From: Blastobasis lacticolella
Taxonomy: Eukaryota; Arthropoda; Insecta; Lepidoptera; Blastobasidae
Length of the DNA stretch: 64,000 bases
Assembly (NCBI GenBank): GCA_905147135.1
Contig: LR990044.1
Location: 19,041,622 to 19,105,621 of the forward strand
Direction of reading: 5' to 3'
Part shown: positions 59,501-64,000 of the stretch, piece by piece
Position numbering within the stretch: position 1 is the first letter of the stretch
Layout: each line of letters starts with the position of its first letter
The notes under the pieces: model-generated
What the model was told of the DNA's origin: nothing
The model's database searches: none
What the model saw: only the letters and a program-made list of their open reading frames with translations
Made by a program: the position numbers and the translations under genes

Positions 59501-62089
59501 ATCCATATTCCTTTTCTCCAGGCAAAACGATAGAACCACCAACCAAGGCCAACATAGACGGGGCGCTAATCCGTCTCCGAGACGTGGGGGCGCTAGATTC
59601 CTCCTTCGCTCTCACGGCACTGGGGCGCCATCTAGCGGCTTTACCCGTAGATGTGAGGATCGGCAAGCTTATGCTGTTCGGAGCTATCTTCTGCTGCGTG
59701 GACTCCGCACTCACTATGGCGGCCTGCCTCAGTCACAAGAACCCGTTCGTCTCACCTTTCGGGAAGAAGGTTGGTGGATGATAGTTTTTTATGTTATGTC
59801 AGTAGAGTAACAACATGGAGTTCTTCAAAAAAGGGGTGAAAAGGTTTTACGGGGTCGGCAACGCGTGGGTGATGCCCCTGGTATTGCAAACGTCCATAGG
59901 CTGCGGTGACTGCTTACCATCAGGCAGGCCGTAAGCTTGTTTGCGACCTTAGTGGCATAAAAAAGTGTCAAATGGGCCACCTGATGGAAAGTGGTCACCG
60001 CTGCCTTTGACTGTTGCAACACCATTGCGTATGGAAAATAGCATTTGCCTAACATACCTAATTGACGTGTGGATTTCGATAGTAGATTATACACCAAGGG
60101 GATAAAGCAGAAGGGGGATGAATGATGAAGGGCATGAAGACAGTCAGTGTTGCTTACTTGTTGATTTCAATCAATCTTATGCTTTCCCAAGTCGCTTTAA
60201 TTTCTAGGCAGAGTCTACCATTTCTCCAAAACCAATGGAATTTTACAATTAATTTAAAATATTTACCTTTTGACTCTATCAGAAGTAGTAGCTTTTCCAC
60301 GCTTCTTTAAATGTTAAAACTAATCGTACATTTATTATTTTTTAGGCTGAAGCAGACGCCAAGAGGAGAGTGTTTGCGTGCTCCAATAGCGATCAGCTGA
60401 CCACGTTGCGAGCTTACAGGGTTTGTACATCTCTGTATATAATAATTAAAAGAAAAAACTTAGCTTAGTCTTAATAGTCAGAGTGTGTAATGCGTACCAA
60501 TGAAAACTATATCTCCATTTTATCTATGCTCCATCTTCGGCCGCATCGTCACTTACCACCAGGTGAGACGGCGGTCAAATGACTTGCAGTTTGTATGACA
60601 AAATAATTTTTAATTTCGGGCTAATTGTTCTAGTACAAATTTACGTGAATAAAATAACACTAAGGCGCTTTCCTTATTGGCAACAATCATACGACCAAGA
60701 TCGTGCGACGGGCGGATTTAAGGTCTCCTATTGGTCGGGCGACGTCCGTCGTATGACCATGGTCGCACGACCGTGGCCAATTAGGACAGCGCCTTACACG
60801 TACAGTTGTAATTTCAGCATTTAAATTCTATCTAAATTAGACTTCAAAATTTTAATACTTTGCTTGCTTTTAAAGACATTCAAAAAATAATGTATTTTAC
60901 ATTTGTCTTTAAAATGAACTAGATTAGACGAGCTTTGAAAAAATTTTTTTTTTAATTGTCACCATGGTTACTCAATTTTTATTCTTGATTCTTATACATA
61001 GTTTTTTTTTCATTTTACTTTTATCTTGTACCCAGAAATGGCAGGAAGCGATGAAGCGCAGCAACCACGCGGCTATAGTGTTCGCCAGTGAGAATTTCCT
61101 CTCCCACAAAACTCTACTGATGCTAGCAGATATCAAGCACCAATTGCTAGGGCTGTTGGCAGCGATTGGCTTCGTGCCTGATATGCCGGATTTGCGAAGG
61201 AAAATGCGGAAAGATTCTGTTGCTGTGTTGACCGGGGAAGAGGTATGTTTTTATATTGTTTGTTCATTATTATGATTGTTTGCTTAAAAATGCTTTGAGT
61301 ACATCGTCTAAAATATGTATTTGTATGGTATACAGGAGGTCGGGAGCCTGGAGATCTGTAACACAGGTTTTCATTAACCTACCACAGACTCCTGCTCTCA
61401 ATAAAGATTGAAAGCTATGTACAATGCATAAAGTATCTAAATGTAACCTGATGCCTGTATTGTATTGTAGAAATATGTTGTTTTATTGCCTGTGGAGGCA
61501 CGGTAGGTGGTCCTACTTCCTGATGGTAAGAGGGCATTGTTCAGACATCGCAACTCCAGATTATACACATGTCCGATCAACACCAACATAGTTTTTCCAA
61601 AAATAATAATTTAATTTTTTTCAAAACTGTTAAACGATGTTGTCTATATAATTCTTGTCGTGGTTACCTATAATTAAGATTGCACTTAGAAAGATTATGT
61701 ATGTTTTTAGCTATAAGATGTTATAACTTGTTTGTTAGTGTAAGGGCCGATTTTTCAATCCTCAGATTGAAGTTTATCTGTCCAATAAAGTAATACACTG
61801 CCAAATTAAAACGAACTATGATACTTTACAATTATGAAGTAATTATACAATTTTATTTTAGTCGCACAATAACTTATCAGACTGATATGTTTTATCTGAG
61901 GATTGAAAAATCGGCCCTAAGTCTTGTTGGTTGTGTTAAATAAATAAATACATTCGGTACATAGGACTTGTTTAGGCAGTTTCCTTTACCAAAGTAGGTT
62001 TACAAAAAATATCGTATAGTTGTCTCCGTGAGATTCTTGTCACTGAATTCCTCTACGCATAGATTATTTATGCATTCAATAAACATCAT

Positions 62090-62158
<69 letters not shown>

Positions 62159-63865
62159 GACACAGGCGTGAGCTTTATGTATGTATGTATGTATGTATGG
62201 TATAAACATCATGTGTGGGACACTGTCTTTTGGTCGCTTATAGCAAATTTATTTTGTTTTCCTATTGCAGCTCAACTCCAACGGCAATAACGATAAGTTA
62301 TTAGCAGCAATATTGTGTGCAGCCTTGTACCCTAATGTTGTCAAGGTATGTAATAATTTGTTTGTGTATTAAGACCACCGTTTTTTAGAATCGGAGAAAT
62401 TGAATAAGTAATTGAAATAAAACAAAGAAAATAGTAATTAATATCAGTGAAATTAGATTTATTGGAAAGATAATTTTATGGCATTTATGTTTGAATATGA
62501 TTTCGGTTATGTGGCTGCCGTGACTGGCGCGTAGATGGCCCAATCTGGATAATTATTTGTTTATTAACAACTAGTGGATCCGGCGCGACTTCGTTCGCGA
62601 GGCGTTCTAACCCTACACCACCCTATCCCTAGTTCTACCCTACCCTACACCTACCCTACACCTTTTAGTGGACCCGGCGCGACTTCGTTCGCGTAGCGTA
62701 CTAACTCTACACCACCCTACCCTAGTAAAAAAAAAGAATGAAAAGTATCCTATGTCCGTCTCCTGGTTCTAAGCTACCTCCCCACCAACTTTCAGCCAAA
62801 TCGGTCTAGCCGTTCTTGAGTTATAAAAAGTGTAACACAGATAGTGTAACTAACACGACTTTCTTATATATAAATTTATGCACTAAAGGTACATTGGCAG
62901 ACTTAAAGCTAAAGTAGCCTTCCATATATCATATTTTCATACACTTTTCGCAACAATTGCGTCAGTATTTCGCTATTAACCTTAACGAATTTTGTGTTCG
63001 ACCGTGTGTGAATTTGTCCACGAAAATTTATTTATAATTATTATCTTTGTATTTTCCTTCTTGGATCACAAGTCACATAGTAAACTAGTTAGACGATTGC
63101 TACGGGCCAATTTGGCCATCAGGTTGTAAAAAAATGTTAACTATTTGGCAAGTCTTTAATATCATTGCCTTTTGTAATTGTATAAACGTATATCGTGGGA
63201 GATCAAGCATTAGCAAAGACTTGTGTAAATTTGTGGATATGATGCCGGTAGCAGACAACAATTATTCATTACTGTATGAAATCCCAGGTACTCACCCCCG
63301 AGAAATCCTTTCACATGCAAGCGGGGGGTGCCATCCCTCGGCAGCCGACACCCGACGAGCTCCGTTTCAAGACGAAAACCGATGGCTACGTAGCATTACA
63401 CCCTTCGTCGATAAACTCTACTATAGGCCACTTTACGAGCCCGTATATGGTGTACCAGGAGAAGGTCAAAACGTCTAGAGTCTTCATCAGGGAGTGTTCG
63501 ATGGTACCGCTGTTGCCGCTTGTTCTGTTTTCTGGTAAGCTGTTGATAAACAATAACAATCAATGATCAAAAATAACTAGTCGACCCCATATTTTTTCCA
63601 TATAGGGTCATACAATTCTGGCGTTATAAATCCGTCTAAAACTTCATAGATACCTTCATAGAACTTCATAGAATCGATTTTAATGAGGTTTCGTGGTTTG
63701 AAAGCCAATAACACAACGTGGTTACATATGCGTTTAATTAATGTCTTCGACACGATCGCTTTACGCGTACAATATTGTTTTACAGGCGGTTGTGATTTAC
63801 AGCATGAAAACCGCCTTGTAATTGTACCCAATTTTGAAAAAATATTGTCTGGCGTAAAGCGATAA
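38445..63865 (+). CDS. DHX57: DHX57-like DEAH-box ATP-dependent RNA helicase (whole gene, 17 exons)
   Basis: Spliced gene spanning 25.4 kb, coding for about 1214 residues if the tentative last exon is right; vertebrate DHX57 is somewhat longer. The phase sum is consistent at every junction. Domains in order: UBA-like (about 120-157); RWD first half (about 170-210); CCCH finger C-x7-C-x5-C-x3-H at 242-260; RWD second half (about 281-310); RecA1 with Walker [10 protein letters not shown] from 455, DEVH at 559-562 and SAT at 591-593; RecA2 with [12 protein letters not shown] and QRKGRAGR at 843-850; then HA2/ratchet and OB-fold. This order with a finger splitting the RWD is characteristic of DHX57. 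By family knowledge such proteins are NTP-dependent RNA helicases; a specific substrate cannot be read from sequence. The start is the ATG at 38445, giving [13 protein letters not shown]. Introns are full of mobile elements, and intron 6 alone is 10.9 kb. The C-terminus is uncertain. Confidence 0.93.
38595..38751 (+). CDS. DHX57: Helicase exon 2
   Basis: Acceptor TTTTCTTACAG, donor AAG|GTAATT. It encodes residues 23-75, starting [15 protein letters not shown] and ending GSASLYK. It ends in phase 0. Confidence 0.88.
39219..39557. mobile_element. hAT-type MITE with 8-bp target duplication
   Basis: Ends CAGGGCCGGATTTAGGG and CCTCAAATCCGGCCCTG are inverted copies. CATATGGC is duplicated exactly at 39211-39218 and 39558-39565. 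An 8-bp duplication with CAGGG termini fits hAT. 339 bp, G-rich near both ends, in helicase intron 2. Confidence 0.9.
39695..39843 (+). CDS. DHX57: Helicase exon 3
   Basis: Acceptor TTAAATTCCAG, donor AAA|GTAAGT. It encodes residues 76-125, including [17 protein letters not shown], which resembles the DHX57 N-terminal region. It carries two bases into exon 4. Confidence 0.88.
40122..41094 (+). CDS. DHX57: Helicase exon 4: UBA-like, split RWD and CCCH finger
   Basis: The largest exon (973 nt), residues 125-449. The acceptor is TTCATTTCTAG and the donor CAA|GTAAGT. It begins with a UBA-like helix set ([20 protein letters not shown]), then [13 protein letters not shown] (RWD start). The CCCH finger [19 protein letters not shown] follows, then YELEIRFP and [10 protein letters not shown] (RWD continuation). 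The end, [19 protein letters not shown], is the helicase motif Q-like lead-in to the next exon. Confidence 0.95.
41564..41773 (+). CDS. DHX57: Helicase exon 5: Walker A
   Basis: Phase 0 on both sides, residues 450-519. [20 protein letters not shown] carries motif I, and [20 protein letters not shown] is motif Ia. Donor CAG|GTGGGT. Confidence 0.96.
41800..42066 (+). mobile_element. SINE-2 copy in helicase intron 5
   Basis: Head CGACCTGAGTGGTTCAGTGG, GAGGTCCCGGGTTCGATTCC, tail GGGGCTAGATGGCGCTGTGT and a TTTATTTAT run. It starts just 27 bp after the exon 5 donor. Confidence 0.88.
42183..42410. mobile_element. Two family C pieces joined head to head
   Basis: 42183-42262 is the reverse-oriented 3' end (ATCATCATCACAGCCCATAT...GGCCTCTCCCATGAAAGGAG). 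42263-42410 is forward (GCCGTGTGGTGTCCGGCAGA...AGCGTTTTCCATTGTTATA). The pieces are complementary parts of one family in opposite orientation. In helicase intron 5. Confidence 0.75.
42516..42795 (+). CDS. DHX57: Helicase exon 6: DEVH and SAT motifs
   Basis: Residues 520-613. It contains [11 protein letters not shown] (motif Ib region), [10 protein letters not shown] (motif II, DEVH variant of DEAH) and [13 protein letters not shown] (motif III). The donor CAG|GTTTGT opens the 10.9-kb intron that holds nested elements A and B. Confidence 0.96.
42892..42914 (+). repeat. Left target-site duplication of element A
   Basis: 23 bp identical to 52830-52852. It defines the 5' boundary of element A. 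Confidence 0.9.
44015..44790 (+). pseudogene. Element A ORF, 5' part: OTU cysteine protease then endonuclease start
   Basis: The frame is open from about 43787; the first ATG is 44015. Downstream of it comes [10 protein letters not shown] with catalytic Asp (44045) and Cys (44054). [20 protein letters not shown] follows, then FQNNHYDSI with catalytic His (44423). This is the OTU deubiquitinase-like signature with the triad intact. A basic linker leads to [10 protein letters not shown] and [10 protein letters not shown], the opening of an exonuclease-endonuclease-phosphatase domain. Before the ATG the open frame holds [16 protein letters not shown], a possible zinc-binding cluster. OTU enzymes cleave ubiquitin or polyprotein bonds; whether this one trims its own polyprotein or acts on host ubiquitin is unknown. 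The frame is cut at 44790 by element B. Confidence 0.88.
45030..45090 (+). repeat. CATA-type simple repeat in element B 3' UTR
   Basis: ATACATACACATACATACAT and flanking TATA-rich sequence, between the ORF2 stop and the tail. Confidence 0.7.
45093..48056 (-). CDS. Element B ORF2: endonuclease-reverse transcriptase, 987 aa
   Basis: Intact ORF. N-terminal APE-type endonuclease: [54 protein letters not shown] and [10 protein letters not shown]. Reverse transcriptase: [65 protein letters not shown] and [10 protein letters not shown], with YADD at residues 701-704. The C-terminal [13 protein letters not shown] block is common to CR1/Jockey-type elements. Length and intactness suit an active copy. 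It nicks target DNA and reverse-transcribes element RNA; exact clade (CR1, Daphne or L2-like) is not resolved by eye. Confidence 0.95.
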   Translation of the reverse strand: MNSPLAFDDGFFTCSSSTDSFVSADSESDADASTCLSVHEQLKVSFSRFPNNFNVVHINSQSIPGHYADILASFTNSPVDAVLVSESFLKPSLSSSQFSLPGYILIRNDRTGKGGGGVAVYLREHIPYKVISASPSLYSGSAEHLFVELTLHYKKILLAVFYSPSLHIDYFNSLETLLYNICPNYHDVLLLGDFNTCLLKNDVRTHKLQSLLSSVNLHILPLSSTHHSPNCNPSLLDLLITSSLEKIAVHGQFPSPFSYHDLIYLSFKVRTPKPKPKFKFLRSFEAINLEALRRDAVNIDWSPVLDADHIDVKVEEFQTLIFRLYDNHAPLKKVKLKQTPAPWITDDIKVMMIRRDRAKLRAKKCPSGTNIERYKHLRNCCSRLCRDARRRHIHNSVNGSTPSKVWAFLKSLGIGRSAVDFDGSIDLNSLNAHFSSPPVILDANTKSSTIAQIDSQPRPLCSSFSFASVAEEDVKKHIISITSTAVGNDNLCPRMITLLLPELLQILSHIFNHSLVTSTFPLAWKLANVIPLPKTTNPSSFSDFRPISLLPFLSKVLEHIIHDQLTQYLTSNCLLSSFQSGFRKGHSTVTALLKVTDDIRLAMENKCLTILTLLDFSSAFNSVDFDVLLAILRSLNISPSVMTWFDSYLRGRLQRVRSGEVFSDWCDLLAGVPQGGVLSPLLFSIFINSVTSIISSNFHLYADDLQLYRHFKISDIEEAFDYVNADLIRISSWAKSFGLVVNPKKSQVLLIGSPYMSRQLSAITVPQIFFEGIPIPLSKTAKNLGLLLDTNLSWVSHVNAVSKKIHFSLHSLKRLQSFLPLKTKISLVHTLLLPLLDYADPCYLDATEELLNKLERLQNLCIRFVYGLRKYDHVSSYRSQLKWLPIRLRRNAHILSTLYNILHNPSAPSYLREQFHFSRPQDKPCRSSVRSSLAIPIHHSDFYSYSFTVHAARLWNSLPHEVRDSQSIAIFKKRVKEFYLSQSAPKL
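48057..48552 (-). mobile_element. Element B inter-ORF spacer
   Basis: 496 bp with no open frame between ORF1 and ORF2, including a 15-nt homopolymer run (A on +) near 48226. This is longer than the overlap or short gap usual in two-ORF LINEs. Confidence 0.7.
48553..49353 (-). CDS. Element B ORF1: RNA-binding chaperone-like protein, 266 aa
   Basis: Starts [20 protein letters not shown] and has an N-terminal helical, coiled-coil-like region ([29 protein letters not shown]). Next comes [39 protein letters not shown] and [20 protein letters not shown], matching the RRM-plus-C-terminal-domain layout of L1-like ORF1 proteins. The tail is Ala/Lys/Thr-rich and basic. The expected role is binding element RNA in a ribonucleoprotein. 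Intact. Confidence 0.85.
   Translation of the reverse strand: MESSSRLGSTKDDISGLFARMSSFEERLEKALTSPPPSLPDMPALAREFVDYKSSVWQVLKKVLSHVEILALGQERHEAFFRRKALLFHGVAEAKEENISEDIVSIISNKMHISDLTVGDLRSCHRLGASRKGKPRPVLVRFRDLEHRRLVWDTKTTLKGTGVVVSEFLTKYRHDLFMTAREYYGVRSCWSVDAKITIILPNKSRRKIETVAELEALVTAFPVAKDPVPSTETDKAAAQVEPAVPTKAKATASKPTAATIVKRTRK
49548..50612 (+). pseudogene. Element A ORF, middle part: rest of endonuclease
   Basis: Resumes in the same reading frame as the part before element B (ATT TTG then GTG GGG). It contains [43 protein letters not shown] and [10 protein letters not shown], the endonuclease catalytic block with GDFN and SDH-type motifs. It runs into TAA at 50610 directly after nine A (50601-50609). 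The reading frame continues in another phase ([16 protein letters not shown]). Confidence 0.9.
50612..51660 (+). pseudogene. Element A ORF: reverse transcriptase
   Basis: Open in phase with ATG 50645. Fingers/palm motifs are [59 protein letters not shown] and [13 protein letters not shown] (catalytic FADD). It ends at a second frameshift near 51650. RNA-dependent DNA synthesis at the nicked target is the family role. Confidence 0.92.
51655..52398 (+). pseudogene. Element A ORF: thumb and C-terminal domain
   Basis: It continues in a third phase with [51 protein letters not shown] and [17 protein letters not shown] follow. The YLG and GRP...W.D blocks are typical of RTE-type C-termini. Stop at 52396-52398. 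Confidence 0.88.
52399..52829 (+). mobile_element. Element A 3' UTR and GGAAC tail
   Basis: 430 bp of moderately GC-rich non-coding sequence ending in CTGGAACGGAACGGAACGG just before the target duplication. No poly(A). Confidence 0.8.
52830..52852 (+). repeat. Right target-site duplication of element A
   Basis: 23 bp identical to 42892-42914, directly after the GGAAC tandem tail. Confidence 0.9.
53220..53571 (-). mobile_element. SINE-1, full length with 16-bp target duplication
   Basis: Complete reverse-oriented copy with head GGCCGAGCGGTTAGAG (reverse complement). ATGAGAAAAATATAAT is duplicated exactly at 53191-53206 and 53574-53589. In helicase intron 6, just before exon 7. The freshest SINE-1 in the window. 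Confidence 0.93.
53695..53796 (+). CDS. DHX57: Helicase exon 7
   Basis: Joined to exon 6 it gives the family-typical [16 protein letters not shown]. Acceptor GTTTTTTTCAG, donor AAG|GTGAGA. Residues 613-647. Confidence 0.95.
53949..54155 (+). mobile_element. RTE-type 3' end (family C)
   Basis: GCTGTGTGGTGTCCGGCAGA, TAGAATAGCACCAACCCCTT, AACACTGCGATCTACTGG, ending CTGTTATGGGCTATGATGAT. In helicase intron 7. Confidence 0.8.
54272..54456 (+). CDS. DHX57: Helicase exon 8
   Basis: Residues 647-708. Acceptor ATTCCAG, donor AAG|GTTGGT. It is an acidic linker ([20 protein letters not shown]), followed by [20 protein letters not shown], as expected between the two RecA lobes. Confidence 0.9.
54470..54655 (+). 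repeat. GGCCCGGCGCGACTTCG repeat, headless
   Basis: TTGAATCACTCTATCTATTG, AATCCGTTGCGTAGTTTAAA, GACGGCGGGAAGCGACATTG. It begins right after the exon 8 donor. Confidence 0.7.
54850..55399. other. Helicase intron 8 remainder
   Basis: AT-rich, with a family H-like scrap at 55318-55372 (ACCATCAGGCAGGCCGCAAC). Nothing else seen. Confidence 0.5.
55400..55554 (+). CDS. DHX57: Helicase exon 9: RecA2 start
   Basis: Residues 709-760. It contains [13 protein letters not shown] and [13 protein letters not shown], the conserved LIFLPG strand (motif IV). Acceptor CCATTCCAG, donor AAA|GTACGT. Confidence 0.95.
55625..55915 (+). mobile_element. SINE-1 copy with small internal deletion
   Basis: Head CGTCGGTGGTTAGTGGTAAA, then body to GGGTCATTAACGCCAAGATG. 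About 50 bp around the GGTCAGGTTCC block are missing. In helicase intron 9. Confidence 0.85.
56057..56307. mobile_element. 251-bp TIR element (MITE)
   Basis: Inverted arms of about 35 bp begin TAGAGCTCGTCTAATCTAAA and include GACGCGCCCCACTA. ATGG flanks both sides (56053-56056, 56308-56311). In helicase intron 9. A partial arm (ATTAGACGAGCTTTGA) recurs at 60925. Confidence 0.8.
56538..56720 (+). CDS. DHX57: Helicase exon 10: motif V
   Basis: Residues 760-821. It contains [18 protein letters not shown], then [15 protein letters not shown] (motif V) and [13 protein letters not shown]. Acceptor ATCATTCCAG, donor ACG|GTAATA. Confidence 0.95.
57488..57560 (+). tRNA. tRNA-Arg (anticodon TCG)
   Basis: 73-nt cloverleaf with no intron. 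The acceptor stem is GACCGTG/CACGGTC with discriminator G. A box TGGCCTAATGG and B box GGTTCGAGTCC are intact. The anticodon stem TCGGA/TCCGA closes loop CTTCGGA, giving anticodon TCG. A T-run at 57565 is a Pol III terminator. Unlike the SINE heads elsewhere in the window, it is not followed by a repeat tail. It lies in helicase intron 10, same strand. Confidence 0.93.
57564..57574 (+). terminator. Pol III T-run after tRNA-Arg
   Basis: A T-run starts four bases after the mature tRNA 3' end, as expected for RNA polymerase III. Confidence 0.75.
57744..57800. repeat. Inverted junction of two repeat fragments (hairpin)
   Basis: AAAATCCGTTGC is followed 5 bp later by its inverse GCAACGGATTTT. Both are the TCCGTTGCGTAG part of the dispersed repeat, joined head to head. 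Confidence 0.7.
58137..58212 (+). mobile_element. SINE-1 3' fragment
   Basis: TCTGATCTGTTAAATCCTGA, then GAGCGCACAACCGGGATATT. In helicase intron 10. Confidence 0.7.
58600..58850 (+). CDS. DHX57: Helicase exon 11: motif VI
   Basis: Residues 821-905. It contains [20 protein letters not shown], where QRKGRAGR (843-850) is motif [17 protein letters not shown] then leads to the winged-helix region. Acceptor TATCCACAG, donor TTGG|GTGAGT. Confidence 0.96.
59092..59352 (+). mobile_element. RTE-type 3' end (family C), best-preserved copy
   Basis: GCCGTGTGGTGTCCGGCAGA through GACTGTTACGGGCTGTGGTG and an ATGATGA tail. In helicase intron 11. A useful reference for the family. Confidence 0.85.
59522..59769 (+). 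CDS. DHX57: Helicase exon 12: winged helix/HA2
   Basis: Residues 905-987. It contains [20 protein letters not shown] and [17 protein letters not shown], hallmarks of the HA2 region in DEAH helicases. Acceptor TTTTCTCCAG, donor AAG|GTTGGT. Confidence 0.96.
59810..60045 (+). mobile_element. LINE 3' ends (family H plus reverse scrap)
   Basis: AACATGGAGTTCTTCAAAAA, CCATAGGCTGCGGTGACTGC and ACCATCAGGCAGGCCGTAAG. A reverse-oriented GGGCCACCTGATGGAAAGTG scrap follows. In helicase intron 12. Confidence 0.6.
60346..60420 (+). CDS. DHX57: Helicase exon 13
   Basis: A 75-nt phase-0 exon, residues 988-1012 ([20 protein letters not shown]). Acceptor TTTTTTAG, donor AGG|GTTTGT. It is too short to stand out as an ORF but fits family sequence and phase. 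Confidence 0.92.
60525..60585 (+). mobile_element. LINE tail fragment (family F)
   Basis: CTCCATCTTCGGCCGCATCG and GGTGAGACGGCGGTCAAATG match 17835-17885. Confidence 0.6.
60661..60796. mobile_element. 136-bp palindromic MITE
   Basis: Ends TAAGGCGCT and AGCGCCTTA, with inverted similarity running nearly to the centre (CGTGCGAC, CATACGAC). CAC flanks both ends, a possible 3-bp duplication. In helicase intron 13. Confidence 0.75.
61036..61242 (+). CDS. DHX57: Helicase exon 14: ratchet
   Basis: Residues 1013-1081. It contains [40 protein letters not shown] and GFVPDMP. Acceptor TTGTACCCAG, donor GAG|GTATGT. Confidence 0.95.
61744..61917. mobile_element. PIF/Harbinger-like MITE
   Basis: The termini GGGCCGATTTTTCAATCCTC and its inverse end a 174-bp non-coding unit. 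TAA is duplicated on both sides (61741-61743, 61918-61920), the TWA-type 3-bp duplication of PIF/Harbinger. In helicase intron 14. Confidence 0.85.
62092..62156 (+). repeat. CA dinucleotide microsatellite
   Basis: About 32 uninterrupted CA units in helicase intron 14, followed at 62177-62200 by a TATG tetranucleotide run. Confidence 0.97.
62271..62345 (+). CDS. DHX57: Helicase exon 15
   Basis: A 75-nt exon, residues 1082-1106 ([16 protein letters not shown]), the conserved segment before the OB-fold. Acceptor CCTATTGCAG, donor AAG|GTATGT. Confidence 0.95.
62573..62880 (+). repeat. Tandem heads of the GGCCCGGCGCGACTTCG repeat
   Basis: Two consecutive heads (GGATCCGGCGCGACTTCG at 62575 and GGACCCGGCGCGACTTCG at 62669) precede one body with AATCGGTCTAGCCGTTCTTG. 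In helicase intron 15. Confidence 0.7.
63000..63050 (+). mobile_element. SINE-2 tail fragment
   Basis: GTGTGTGAATTTGTCCACGA followed by AATTTATTTATAATT. No head. Confidence 0.5.
63288..63534 (+). CDS. DHX57: Helicase exon 16: OB-fold
   Basis: Residues 1107-1189. It contains [20 protein letters not shown], then [19 protein letters not shown], the OB-fold of DEAH/RHA helicases. Acceptor GAAATCCCAG, donor CTG|GTAAGC. One base is carried over. Confidence 0.95.
63786..63865 (+). CDS. DHX57: Tentative helicase exon 17 with stop
   Basis: After acceptor TTGTTTTACAG the frame matches exon 16 and gives [20 protein letters not shown] before TAA at 63863. It lacks the usual DDGWI motif found near the C-terminus of DHX57 proteins. 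A donor-like GTAAAG lies at 63854, so the true ending may continue beyond the window. An open frame also runs on the opposite strand here (63577-63831). Confidence 0.4.
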
Positions 63866-63885
63866 TGTTAAAGAAATTATAAGCC

Positions 63886-64000
63886 GCGTCACGAAAGAAG
63901 AGACTTGTCAAATGGCAGTGGAGGGGATTTCGCACAGGTAATCGTATGCAGCGCAAGTCGAACCATGTGACTTGCCAAGTCTCTTCTTATTTGACACTAG
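63886..64000. repeat. Inverted AGAAGAGACTTG pair at the right edge
   Basis: AAAGAAGAGACTTGTCAAAT and, near 63975-63992, its rough inverse CCAAGTCTCTTCTTATTTG. Possibly a small MITE (about 110 bp); its right limit may be the CACTAG at the window end. Confidence 0.5.

Noticed and set aside
62000..62212. Cysteine/valine-rich 70-aa peptide
   Set aside because: Translation of a CA/GT microsatellite.

Overview
This is a repeat-rich window of an insect nuclear genome, almost certainly a moth or butterfly. It has spliced genes with GT-AG introns. It carries two tRNA-derived SINE families, many decayed non-LTR retrotransposon 3' ends, MITEs, and the dispersed repeat with the core GGCCCGGCGCGACTTCG. 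From memory, this repertoire is typical of Lepidoptera. The species call is inference; there is no bacterial-type gene organisation.

One cellular gene dominates the right 40%. On the + strand, 16 confident exons from 38445 to 63534, plus a tentative 17th at 63786-63865, encode a DHX57-like DEAH-box RNA helicase. Exon phases match at every junction checked. Domain order is UBA-like, an RWD domain interrupted by a CCCH zinc finger, two RecA-like helicase lobes (Walker [16 protein letters not shown]), an HA2/ratchet region and an OB-fold. Its 5' flank, 1-38444, is mostly repeat debris. The exception is one exon on the - strand at 7518-7662 that looks like the first coding exon of an Ork1-like two-pore potassium channel, whose other exons lie beyond the left edge. 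A tRNA-Arg(TCG) gene sits in sense orientation in helicase intron 10.

The most notable structure is in helicase intron 6. An APE-type, RTE-like retrotransposon (element A, 42915-52829) is bounded by an exact 23-bp direct repeat and ends in a short GGAAC tandem tail. Its polyprotein begins with an OTU-type cysteine protease domain that keeps its D, C and H residues, followed by an endonuclease and a reverse transcriptase. A second retrotransposon (element B, about 44792-49545, - strand, CR1/Jockey-like) has landed inside the endonuclease coding region of A. B has an intact 266-aa ORF1 and an intact 987-aa ORF2, so it appears young. A is further broken by two frameshifts.

Region by region: 1-7500 has decayed LINE ends, a SINE, MITEs and no gene. 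7500-8350 has the K2P exon, an unexplained - strand open frame and a GC-rich patch. 8350-25900 has SINEs, LINE 3' fragments, a 464-bp element with perfect terminal inverted repeats, and about 1.2 kb of degenerate tandem units. 25896-28926 is a 3-kb element with roughly 500-bp inverted arms carrying a decayed reverse transcriptase. 28930-38444 holds more SINEs, a 78-bp triplication and LINE fragments. 38445-63865 is the helicase gene with TE-laden introns, including MITEs with clear target duplications. 63866-64000 holds a short inverted-repeat pair.
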